In this document: positions 1 through 5,844 of the stretch, one piece after another
Numbering within the stretch: the first letter of the stretch is position 1
Layout of the letters: each line of letters begins with the position of its first letter
NCBI GenBank assembly: GCA_003096255.1
Contig: PIXS01000135.1
Span: 1-5,927 of the forward strand
Direction of reading: 5' to 3'
Length of the DNA: 5,927 bases
Source of the DNA: Candidatus Bathyarchaeum sp.
GTDB taxonomy: Archaea > Thermoproteota > Bathyarchaeia > Bathyarchaeales > Bathyarchaeaceae
Program-made: the position numbers and the translations under genes
Notes under the pieces: generated by a model
What the model was told of the DNA's origin: nothing
Databases searched by the model: none
The model's input: only the letters and a program-made list of their open reading frames with translations

Positions 1-518
1 ACTTCACGGATTGTTTCGTCTGAGCCAATTACGTCAATTAACGCTGCATTTACTCCAGCGTCTTTTAGTTGTTTTGCGGTAGAAAAATCGACCACGCCGG
101 TGTGAACAAAAACAGTTAATCCTAGCTCTTTTTTGATTTTTTTGATAGACCCCATAAACGGGTCAAGGGGAACAGAACCGTCAGGCAGACACCCGCCGCT
201 GATAAGGCACCCAACTGCGCCTTTAGCTTTGAGGTTTTTGCATAAATCAAAAAGCTTCTCGGGAGTAGTTGCCGAGTGCATTGTTTCCAGCACTTTTCCG
301 TAGCAGTGTTTGCATTTTAGGGCACAAGAAGAACCAGTAACAGATATTGTAGGAAAAGCATTTGGTGATGAACAAAAATAGTCTGTTTTGTAGTAAACAA
401 AACTTGGGGCATAGAACCGAATTTGCCCAGTATGGTTTGCAAATTGTCCAGCTTCAATTAGGGAAACTAACTCGTTGTTGGGCATTTTCCATAAGGTTTT
501 GGCGTCAAGGTTTGTCAT
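1..518 (-). CDS. Radical SAM protein, biotin synthase-like (COG1856-type), N-terminal part; candidate half of a LipS1/LipS2 lipoyl synthase
   Basis: This is the first 172 codons of a gene whose 3' end lies beyond the left edge. I translated it from the reverse strand. C65-x3-C69-x2-C72 followed by Y73 is the radical SAM [4Fe-4S] motif that binds S-adenosylmethionine and makes the 5'-deoxyadenosyl radical. Further cysteines at C49, C104 and C110 (the last in SGGC) could bind an auxiliary cluster. Later segments such as VHTGVVD (139-145) and ALIDVIGSDETI (159-170) look like the archaeal 'biotin synthetase homolog' family COG1856, recalled from memory. The divergent neighbour is another biotin synthase-like radical SAM protein; in Thermococcus two such proteins together make the lipoyl cofactor. 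That role is inferred here, and which half this gene would be is not settled. ATG at 518 is the only ATG before the frame runs into unlike sequence; only a weak AGGT directly precedes it, so the message may be leaderless or nearly so. Confidence 0.85.
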   Translation of the reverse strand, partial: MTNLDAKTLWKMPNNELVSLIEAGQFANHTGQIRFYAPSFVYYKTDYFCSSPNAFPTISVTGSSCALKCKHCYGKVLETMHSATTPEKLFDLCKNLKAKGAVGCLISGGCLPDGSVPLDPFMGSIKKIKKELGLTVFVHTGVVDFSTAKQLKDAGVNAALIDVIGSDETIRE

Positions 519-677
519 ACCTGCTTTACTGCGCCAAAAGGTTTCTAAAAACTTTGAGGTAGATAACTATCCTTTTTCTTTAGCGTCTACAGTTTTTTTC
601 GTTTGATGCGTGGTCCAAAAAACAATTACAAATATCGTGACATGAAAATAAAATAAGAAGGGCATGTTTTAGAGAGG

Positions 678-718
678 TAAATATAGGCGCAAAAAATACT
701 AGTTTCAATGTTCGGTGG
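678..718 (+). promoter_or_regulatory. Putative TATA box and ribosome-binding site of the 725-1726 radical SAM gene
   Basis: TAAATATA at 678-685 is a TATA-like box. Start of transcription about 25 bases on (near 705-710) would give a leader of 15-20 bases. GGTGG at 714-718 lies 6 bases before the ATG and pairs with the CACC of the usual archaeal 16S rRNA tail. The rest of the 519-724 gap holds T-rich stretches but no gene I can support. Confidence 0.45.
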
Positions 719-724
719 CGCTAA

Positions 725-1726
725 ATGACGGATACAAATTACCTTGAAACTATTCGCGTTTCTACAGGCTCAGCAATGGTTCTTGGGTTACTGAAAGGCA
801 AACTTGATGCCAAGCCCACAACAGCGTATTTGCTGATGTGTAGAACTGAAAAATGTTCTGCTAACTGCGGTTTTTGTCCTCAAGCCAAAGAAAGCAAGGG
901 CAGAGCAGACATGCTTTCACGGGTTACATGGCCTAAGTTTCCAACATCAGAAGTGGTTAAAGCAATCCGAACAAGCGTAGAAAATGGAAAAATTGAGCGC
1001 GTTTGCCTTCAGTCGTTGAACTATCCACAAGTTTTTGACGATGTCATGAGTTTGGTTAAAAAGATTAAGTCTGAGGTTGATGTTGCTGTTTCTGTTTCTT
1101 GTAAACCGTTGGATTCTCATGAAATTAAAAGATGGAAACAGATAGGAGTAAACAGAGTGAGCATAGCATTAGACGCTTCTACACCACAAATATTTGATGA
1201 AGTAAAAGGGAAAAACATTGGTGGACCCTACAGTTGGGAAAATCAACGTGAAGCCCTTAAAGAAGCGGTTAAAGTTTTTGGACATGGTTCAGTAAGCACT
1301 CATCTTATTGTGGGACTAGGAGAAACAGAAAAACAACTTTGTCAAACAATACAGTGGTGCATTGACTCGGGAGTTTACCCAGCACTGTTTGCGTTCACAC
1401 CAATCTCAGGAACCAGTTTGGAAAACAAATCCCAACCGACCCTAAACCACTACCGTAGAGTCCAGCTTGCCCATTATTTGTTAATGCATAAAAAATGTTG
1501 TATTGAAAAGATGGGATTTGGCGAAGATGAAAAGATTACTGATTTTGGGGTAAACCGAGAACAACTACTAGAAGTCATAGATTCAGGTGAACCCTTTCGT
1601 ACTTCTGGGTGTCCGGGTTGCAACAGACCATATTACAATGAAAGCCCTGGTGGTCCGTTGTATAATTATCCTAGAGTGTTACTTCGTGAAGAAGTTGAAA
1701 AAATAAAGAAGATGTTGGGTATTTAG
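725..1726 (+). CDS. Radical SAM protein, biotin synthase-related (COG2516-type); candidate lipoyl synthase component (LipS1/LipS2 pair)
   Basis: A complete 333-residue radical SAM enzyme. C44-x3-C48-x2-C51 is the SAM-binding [4Fe-4S] motif; QSLNYP (96-101) and the IVGLGE segment (195-200) are typical of a BioB-like TIM barrel. An extra cysteine at C39 and a C-terminal CPGCNRPYYNE motif (C296, C299) suggest a second iron-sulfur cluster. Thermococcus LipS1 and LipS2, first annotated as biotin synthases, each carry two [4Fe-4S] clusters and together insert two sulfurs into a protein-bound octanoyl chain. Aligning by eye with E. coli BioB, C94 and C126 fall near its C97 and C128, but the third cluster position is Ser (S191), so true biotin synthase is unlikely. 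Length suits COG2516. ATG at 725 is backed by GGTGG 6 bases upstream. It is divergent from a second biotin synthase-like radical SAM gene and overlaps the convergent gene by 4 bases. Radical SAM family is certain; lipoyl role is inferred. Confidence 0.93.
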   Translation: MTDTNYLETIRVSTGSAMVLGLLKGKLDAKPTTAYLLMCRTEKCSANCGFCPQAKESKGRADMLSRVTWPKFPTSEVVKAIRTSVENGKIERVCLQSLNYPQVFDDVMSLVKKIKSEVDVAVSVSCKPLDSHEIKRWKQIGVNRVSIALDASTPQIFDEVKGKNIGGPYSWENQREALKEAVKVFGHGSVSTHLIVGLGETEKQLCQTIQWCIDSGVYPALFAFTPISGTSLENKSQPTLNHYRRVQLAHYLLMHKKCCIEKMGFGEDEKITDFGVNREQLLEVIDSGEPFRTSGCPGCNRPYYNESPGGPLYNYPRVLLREEVEKIKKMLGI

Positions 1727-2409
1727 ACCCAAACACGTTTTGGTTTTCTCATCAAAAGAACAAAAACTGTTACGGCGGCAACAACGGTTGTTACAACAAA
1801 GATGTACATCAGATTTCGTGTAGAGTCTACTTCTTCTTTGAGGCCTGTTTCCAGTTCAGTGTAAGTAGATTCCAAGTCAGTGTAATTTTGGACAAAGGAT
1901 TGGAAAGTTGCGTTGAGTTCGGCGTAGTCTTGCTGAAGTTGTTCTAATGCCACGTTTTTAACATATGTTAAAACAAATCCTGAGGACGGAATCTTTTGTG
2001 GCGCACCATCTACTTCCCATTCACAGCTTATCTCGCCACAGGTCAATCCTGGGGGCATGTTATCAGGTATGGTTACATCGTATGTTATGCTGTGGGAATC
2101 TAGGTAATAGTTATTCAGATGGGTAATCTGGTCAAGGTATACTTTGTTTGTGGCATTCACTAAACCATAAAGTTCTATGTAGATGTTTTTGATGAAAACT
2201 GGTTCTCCACCAGAGCTAGTGTTCACAGTAACGGTTATGTTCTCACCCGGATAAGCTTCCACAGGGGCAACAATATTAATTCTCAAGCCACCATATTCAA
2301 GGCGGTAAACAGTATTGGTTTCTTCGGAAACTGCATTGCTTATTCCAGAAAAAGCCAAAGTTAGCACCAATACAGACAAAACCGTTACTAGCATTTTTTT
2401 GTATTTCAC
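1723..2409 (-). CDS. Secreted, membrane-anchored surface protein with predicted beta domain, coiled-coil stalk and C-terminal transmembrane helix; function unknown
   Basis: 228 residues. Residues 1-26 form a signal peptide (lysines, then a hydrophobic core, likely cut after SNA). Residues about 35-150 look beta-rich, like an immunoglobulin-type or CARDB-like fold, with two close cysteines (C124, C129) that could form a disulfide. Residues about 153-196 are predicted coiled coil (alternating L/Y/F with E/Q/T). A transmembrane helix at about 199-219 is followed by a basic tail (RKPKR), so the bulk should face outside. Five N-x-S/T sequons (N57, N63, N85, N166, N175) suit archaeal N-glycosylation. 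I do not recognise a named family. The start is GTG at 2409, not the ATG 15 bases further in: GAGAGGT at 2417-2423 sits 7 bases before the GTG, the right distance, but 22 from the ATG. It converges on the radical SAM gene with interlocked stop codons; no functional link to it is evident. Confidence 0.85.
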   Translation of the reverse strand: MKYKKMLVTVLSVLVLTLAFSGISNAVSEETNTVYRLEYGGLRINIVAPVEAYPGENITVTVNTSSGGEPVFIKNIYIELYGLVNATNKVYLDQITHLNNYYLDSHSITYDVTIPDNMPPGLTCGEISCEWEVDGAPQKIPSSGFVLTYVKNVALEQLQQDYAELNATFQSFVQNYTDLESTYTELETGLKEEVDSTRNLMYIFVVTTVVAAVTVFVLLMRKPKRVWV

Positions 2410-2416
2410 TTTGTTA

Positions 2417-2463
2417 ACCTCTCAAAAGCACTGTGCAATCTTTTTCAGGTAAAATAATATTTA
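2417..2463 (-). promoter_or_regulatory. Putative TATA box and ribosome-binding site of the 1723-2409 gene
   Basis: Read on the minus strand, an AAATATTATTTTA stretch (2451-2463) is a TATA-like element that would start transcription near 2430. GAGAGGT (2417-2423) is a good Shine-Dalgarno 7 bases ahead of the GTG start and decides between the GTG and the later ATG. Confidence 0.45.
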
Positions 2464-2504
2464 ACAGTTGTTATTTGGTTCAAATATAGTTCCCTATTTG
2501 CACA

Positions 2505-2546
2505 ACAGAAAAACAGTAAAACAGTTTCAAAAACCGATAAAAAATG
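2505..2546 (-). terminator. Possible T-rich archaeal terminator after the small membrane protein gene
   Basis: Just past the stop codon at 2549 the minus strand carries a run of separated T-tracts, including three CTGT units spaced 8 bases apart (complement of ACAG at 2505, 2513 and 2521). Multiple T-tracts without a hairpin are typical of archaeal termination. The call is tentative because the whole gap is AT-rich. Confidence 0.35.
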
Positions 2547-2548
2547 CT

Positions 2549-2779
2549 TTAATGTATCGAACGAACAAAATTTTGGTACATATAGACAAAATATACCAAA
2601 GCAAAAATCGTCAGAAAAATTTCGAACGACAAAATCGCTTGGTTTTGTTCAGTTGCTTTGAAAAACCCTGTCTGGGAAATGTCCCAAAAAACTAGTGCTT
2701 GTAAAAAGATTGCTCCACTTACACAACTTAGACCTAAACTGTGAAACAGATAGCGCAAACGTTGTGGCGGATTAAACAT
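2549..2779 (-). CDS. Small membrane protein with two predicted transmembrane segments; function unknown
   Basis: A 76-residue reading frame. After a short basic N-terminus (PPQRLRY) comes a hydrophobic stretch at about 13-34, then a polar turn rich in T, E, Q and N (36-47), then a second hydrophobic stretch at about 48-68 ending in an aromatic YFVYMY patch, and a short basic tail with R73. This hairpin layout, with positive charges at both ends, suggests both termini lie on the cytoplasmic side. It fills the gap between two surer genes on the same strand. A plus-strand ORF that overlaps it (2468-2695) is low-complexity and lysine/asparagine-rich and has no such pattern, so I favour the minus strand. 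The start at 2779 has no clear ribosome-binding site, so translation may be leaderless or use a short leader from a TATA-like CATAAAT near 2817-2824. I do not recognise a family; it could be a non-coding stretch by chance. Confidence 0.6.
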   Translation of the reverse strand: MFNPPQRLRYLFHSLGLSCVSGAIFLQALVFWDISQTGFFKATEQNQAILSFEIFLTIFALVYFVYMYQNFVRSIH

Positions 2780-2841
2780 TGTCGATCAAACAATTGCTTA
2801 CCAGAAGACCTTATCTGATTTATGAAAACAAGATAATAATC

Positions 2842-2877
2842 AAAAAAATAGATTGGGGCTACCTATTTCTAGGCAGC
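2842..2877 (-). terminator. Hairpin plus oligo-U terminator of the calcium ATPase gene
   Basis: In the minus-strand transcript, 14 bases after the ATPase stop codon, GCUGCCUA and UAGGUAGC pair over 8 bp (2870-2877 with 2858-2865) around a GAAA tetraloop (2866-2869). The only imperfect pair is G-U, which is allowed in RNA. Nine bases later comes a run of seven U (2842-2848). On the plus strand the same position would be an A-C mismatch, so the fold favours minus-strand RNA. Confidence 0.6.
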
Positions 2878-2890
2878 ACATTTTGCAGAT

Positions 2891-5593
2891 TTATCTCCAA
2901 CGCCAAATCTTTCGGTCGTAGAAGATTTCAGGGAATATTAGCAGTCCTGATAGCGATAAGGGTATGACGATTGCCCAGTCTTCAAGGCTTAATGGAATTG
3001 TTCCGAACAAGCCAGTGAAAGGCACAAGTATAGTTACAAGCGCCGAGGCAACTACAGCAAACAGTAGCCACTTGTTAGAAGTGAACCCGACTCTGAAGGC
3101 GTTCTTTCTTTCTGATCTACAGTTCCAAACAACCATCAATTCCCGCAGAGTAGCTTGCATGAAAGCCATTGTTCTTGCGCGTGGAAGTGCTGCAGGTGCG
3201 CCACCGCCCCAGACATAGAAGACTATGAAGAACACTACTCCGGTTCCTAGGAACTGGGTAAAGAAGCTCATTAAGATCGACGCGAACCTTCCATGAAGTA
3301 TGCCTTCTTTTGGATCTCGTGGAGGTCTTTCCATCAAGTCTTTCTGTGGTGGATCCAAACTCAATGCTAGGGCAGGACCACCGTCTGTTATCAGGTTTAT
3401 CCACAGTATCATTCCAGCTTCTAGTGGCAGTTCCAGTCCCAACAAGGCGAAGAGACCTATGACAAGTAGTTCGTCAAAGTTGGAACGTAGTAAAAAGAAG
3501 GAGAATTTGCGTATGTTGTCGTATATTGCGCGTCCACCTTCAACTGCTGTGACAATTGTGGCGAAGTTGTCGTCTGCCAGCACCATGTCTGCAGCTTCTC
3601 GGGTTACGTCGGTTCCTGTGATTCCCATGGCGATTCCGATGTCTGCTTGTTTAAGGGCAGGTGCGTCGTTAACTCCGTCTCCAGTCATGGCGACTATGTG
3701 TCCTTTGTCTTTGAGGGCTTTTACGATTCGAAGCTTGTGTTCAGGAGAAACACGAGCATAAACAACTGATTTTTCTACAATATTCTCGAATTCTGCGTCA
3801 CTCATTTTGGCGAGTTCAGTACCTGTAAAAGCCAAGTCGCCCTCGTTCATTATTGTCAATTCTTTAGCGATTGCAACGGCTGTAAGTTTGTGGTCTCCAG
3901 TAATCATTACTGTCTTTATACCTGCTTTTCGGCACAACTCGTTTGCACCTTTTGCTTCAGCCCTTGGCGGGTCAATCATTCCAGCTAAGCCTAAGAAAAC
4001 AAGGTCAGTCTCCAAGTCCTTTTCATCATATTTTCCTGACGAAATTTTTGGCAACTCTTTATAGGCTACTGCCAAAACACGAAGAGCCTGATTTGCCATT
4101 TGTTCGTTTGTTTTCAAGATTTCTTCTTTTTCTTTACCAGTTAGCTTTGTAACTTTGCCGTCCTTGAGTATGCTTCCTGAACGTTCAAGGATGAGTTCAA
4201 CAGCACCTTTAACATAAGAGAAAACTTGACCTTCTGGAGATTCGTGAACAGTAGTCATGCGTTTTCTTTCAGAAGTAAAAGGAATTTCTTGCAGACGAGG
4301 ATATGAACTTTCAAGATTTTCTTTGTTTATTCCTGCTTTAGCAGCGGCAACCACTAAAGCACCTTCAGTGGTATCTCCAAGTACCTTTTTTCCATCATAG
4401 CTGATGTTAGAACACAAAGTGCTAGCTTTCAACAGCAAATCAAGACCAGCATTTGCCTTCGGGTCAATGGGAGCTTCGTTTACTAGGAAGTCTCCTGTGG
4501 GTTCGTATCCAGCACCAGTTACGTCAACCATTTTGTTGTCGACGTAGATTTTGCGTACTGTCATTTCGCCCTTTGTCAGAGTGCCAGTTTTGTCGGAACA
4601 AATGATGTCTGTGGCACCTAGAGTTTCTGCTGAAGAGAGTTTTCTAATTAGTGCGTTACGTTTTGCTAGTTCTCTGGCACCTAAAGCAAGGGATACGGTT
4701 ACTACTGCGGGCAGACCCTCGGGAACTGCTGAGACAGCAAGTGAAATCGCGATTTCAAAAGCTTCTATTATCTGCCCTATTTCACCGGTTTCAAGAACAA
4801 AGATGTCATAAAGTTCAAGCGCGAAAATAACGATGCACACAAACACGATAATTAGTCCAAGTTTTTTGGCGAACTTTGTTAATTTCTGTTTAAGAGGAGT
4901 GTCCACTGTTTCCACGGACTGAACCATCTCGGCGACTTTTCCGAATTGAGTGCCCATACCAGTGGAAGCAATTACTGCCTTTCCTCGACCATAAGTTACG
5001 TGAGTTGCCATGAAAATTGAGTTTTTCCGGTCTGCTACAGGGGTTTTTTCGTCAAGAACAACATCTTTTTTGTCTACAGATGTTGATTCTCCAGTTAGTA
5101 TTGCTTCGTCGGTTTTTAGATCTACAACATCAAGGAGTCGTGCATCAGCGGGGATTCGGTCCCCCGCTTCCAAGAGAACAACGTCTCCGGGTACAACTTC
5201 CCGAGATGGAATAAACTGTTCTTTTCCATCCCGTAGAACCCTAGCTTTGGGAGCTGTAAGTTGTTTCATAGCTTCCATTGCTTTTTCTGAGCGATATTCT
5301 TGAATAAAGCCTACTATGGCGTTTAGGAATACTATTGTGGCAATAGTTGCAGCATCTACAAGTTCGTTTATTGCAACAGAGATGCCTATTGCTATTAACA
5401 GCATAATCACGAAAATATCCTTGAATTGACCGAAGAATATTGAAAGAGCAGATGCCCCCTCCTTTGCTGCGAGTTCGTTAGGTCCGAACTCTTGGAGTCG
5501 ACGTTCAGCTTCTTCTGTGGTCAATCCTTTTTCTGTTGTTTTCAGCGAGTCTAAAAGTTGCTTTTTTTCCATCGAGTGCGATTCGGAATCCAT
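2891..5593 (-). CDS. P-type Ca2+-transporting ATPase (P2A, SERCA/PMR1-like)
   Basis: A 900-residue ion pump that would use ATP to export Ca2+ across the cell membrane. In order: cation-ATPase N-terminal domain (about 5-75), actuator domain with TGES (167-170), M4 with PEGLP (291-295), phosphorylation motif DKTGT (D334), nucleotide domain with KGA (K462), DPPR (541-544), TGD (565-567), the hinge TGDGVND (637-643), then M5-M10; ten membrane helices in all. Calcium ligands known from SERCA appear kept: E292 in M4, N705 and E708 in M5, N733, T736 and D737 in M6, and probably E828 in M8. Both calcium sites may therefore be present, unlike PMR1-type pumps with one. Length is normal and no motif is broken. 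I chose ATG at 5593 because GGTGG (5599-5603) sits 5 bases before it; ATG at 5611 would give 906 residues but has no such site. Mn2+ or another cation is possible. It is divergent from a possible pyrophosphatase gene. Confidence 0.96.
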   Translation of the reverse strand: MDSESHSMEKKQLLDSLKTTEKGLTTEEAERRLQEFGPNELAAKEGASALSIFFGQFKDIFVIMLLIAIGISVAINELVDAATIATIVFLNAIVGFIQEYRSEKAMEAMKQLTAPKARVLRDGKEQFIPSREVVPGDVVLLEAGDRIPADARLLDVVDLKTDEAILTGESTSVDKKDVVLDEKTPVADRKNSIFMATHVTYGRGKAVIASTGMGTQFGKVAEMVQSVETVDTPLKQKLTKFAKKLGLIIVFVCIVIFALELYDIFVLETGEIGQIIEAFEIAISLAVSAVPEGLPAVVTVSLALGARELAKRNALIRKLSSAETLGATDIICSDKTGTLTKGEMTVRKIYVDNKMVDVTGAGYEPTGDFLVNEAPIDPKANAGLDLLLKASTLCSNISYDGKKVLGDTTEGALVVAAAKAGINKENLESSYPRLQEIPFTSERKRMTTVHESPEGQVFSYVKGAVELILERSGSILKDGKVTKLTGKEKEEILKTNEQMANQALRVLAVAYKELPKISSGKYDEKDLETDLVFLGLAGMIDPPRAEAKGANELCRKAGIKTVMITGDHKLTAVAIAKELTIMNEGDLAFTGTELAKMSDAEFENIVEKSVVYARVSPEHKLRIVKALKDKGHIVAMTGDGVNDAPALKQADIGIAMGITGTDVTREAADMVLADDNFATIVTAVEGGRAIYDNIRKFSFFLLRSNFDELLVIGLFALLGLELPLEAGMILWINLITDGGPALALSLDPPQKDLMERPPRDPKEGILHGRFASILMSFFTQFLGTGVVFFIVFYVWGGGAPAALPRARTMAFMQATLRELMVVWNCRSERKNAFRVGFTSNKWLLFAVVASALVTILVPFTGLFGTIPLSLEDWAIVIPLSLSGLLIFPEIFYDRKIWRWR

Positions 5594-5598
5594 TCCAT

Positions 5599-5650
5599 CC
5601 ACCTGTATCATACCGACGCAAAGAGTTGATGGTTAAAGTTGTAATATATC
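5599..5650 (-). promoter_or_regulatory. Putative TATA box and ribosome-binding site of the calcium ATPase gene
   Basis: On the minus strand GATATATTAC (5641-5650) is a TATA-like box; transcription about 25 bases on would begin near 5620. That leaves under 10 bases before the ATG at 5611 but about 27 before the ATG at 5593, and GGTGG (5599-5603) is correctly placed only for the latter. Confidence 0.5.
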
Positions 5651-5770
5651 CTAAAAAGCGTTTCTTACATTTCATGCGAAAAACGGGTCACAAATTTGGT
5701 CAAGTATGAAATTTAGTCGCAGAGTTTTAATGGAGATGACAAAAAAGGGGTGAAGAAGGTCATTAATTTG

Positions 5771-5792
5771 TTAAGTTTTACGAAAAACTTAA
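5771..5792. repeat. Perfect 9-bp inverted repeat in the divergent promoter region; possible operator
   Basis: TTAAGTTTT (5771-5779) and AAAACTTAA (5784-5792) are exact reverse complements separated by ACGA. The site lies 53 bases before the start codon at 5845 and 121 bases past the likely minus-strand TATA box. Its right arm runs into CTTAAAAC, a weak TATA-like sequence, so a repressor bound here could block transcription of the downstream gene. A hairpin in RNA is also possible but would be weak (8 of 9 pairs A-T). Confidence 0.5.
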
Positions 5793-5829
5793 AACAAACC
5801 AGCAAAGACCGTAATAACTCTATAACAAA

Positions 5830-5836
5830 AGGATGT
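5830..5836 (+). promoter_or_regulatory. Ribosome-binding site of the gene starting at 5845
   Basis: AGGATGT (5830-5836) matches most of the archaeal AGGAGGTGAT consensus and lies 8 bases before the first of two tandem ATG codons (5845 and 5848), favouring the first. The site contains an ATG directly followed by TAA. A TATA-like CTATAAC at 5819-5825 is too close to the start unless some transcripts are leaderless. Confidence 0.45.
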
Positions 5837-5844
5837 AAATTACG

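Noticed and set aside
362..562. Plus-strand 66-codon ORF
   Set aside because: It lies antisense to the clear radical SAM coding frame at 1-518 and has no domain, membrane pattern or ribosome-binding site.
2505..2528. ACAG repeated every 8 bases, looking like a short tandem repeat
   Set aside because: Only three four-base matches with varying spacers; better explained as the T-tract terminator of the opposite strand.
2468..2695. Plus-strand 75-codon ORF
   Set aside because: Rich in K, N and Q as expected of AT-rich non-coding DNA, and overlaps the better-patterned minus-strand frame 2549-2779 and a promoter region.
2964..5303. Several ORFs of 65-153 codons on the plus strand, and one of 95 codons on the minus strand (3117-3404)
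   Set aside because: All lie within the P-type ATPase gene; their serine-, proline- and arginine-rich compositions are what the opposite or shifted frames of that gene produce.
5669..5712. Separated 7-bp inverted repeat ATTTCAT / ATGAAAT and three GGTCA words (5686, 5698, 5758)
   Set aside because: Short, imperfectly extended and irregularly spaced in AT-rich DNA; too weak to call a binding site.
5833..5838. Minimal ATG-TAA open frame inside the ribosome-binding site at 5830
   Set aside because: A start-stop element could affect translation, but in AT-rich sequence this is expected by chance and nothing else supports it.
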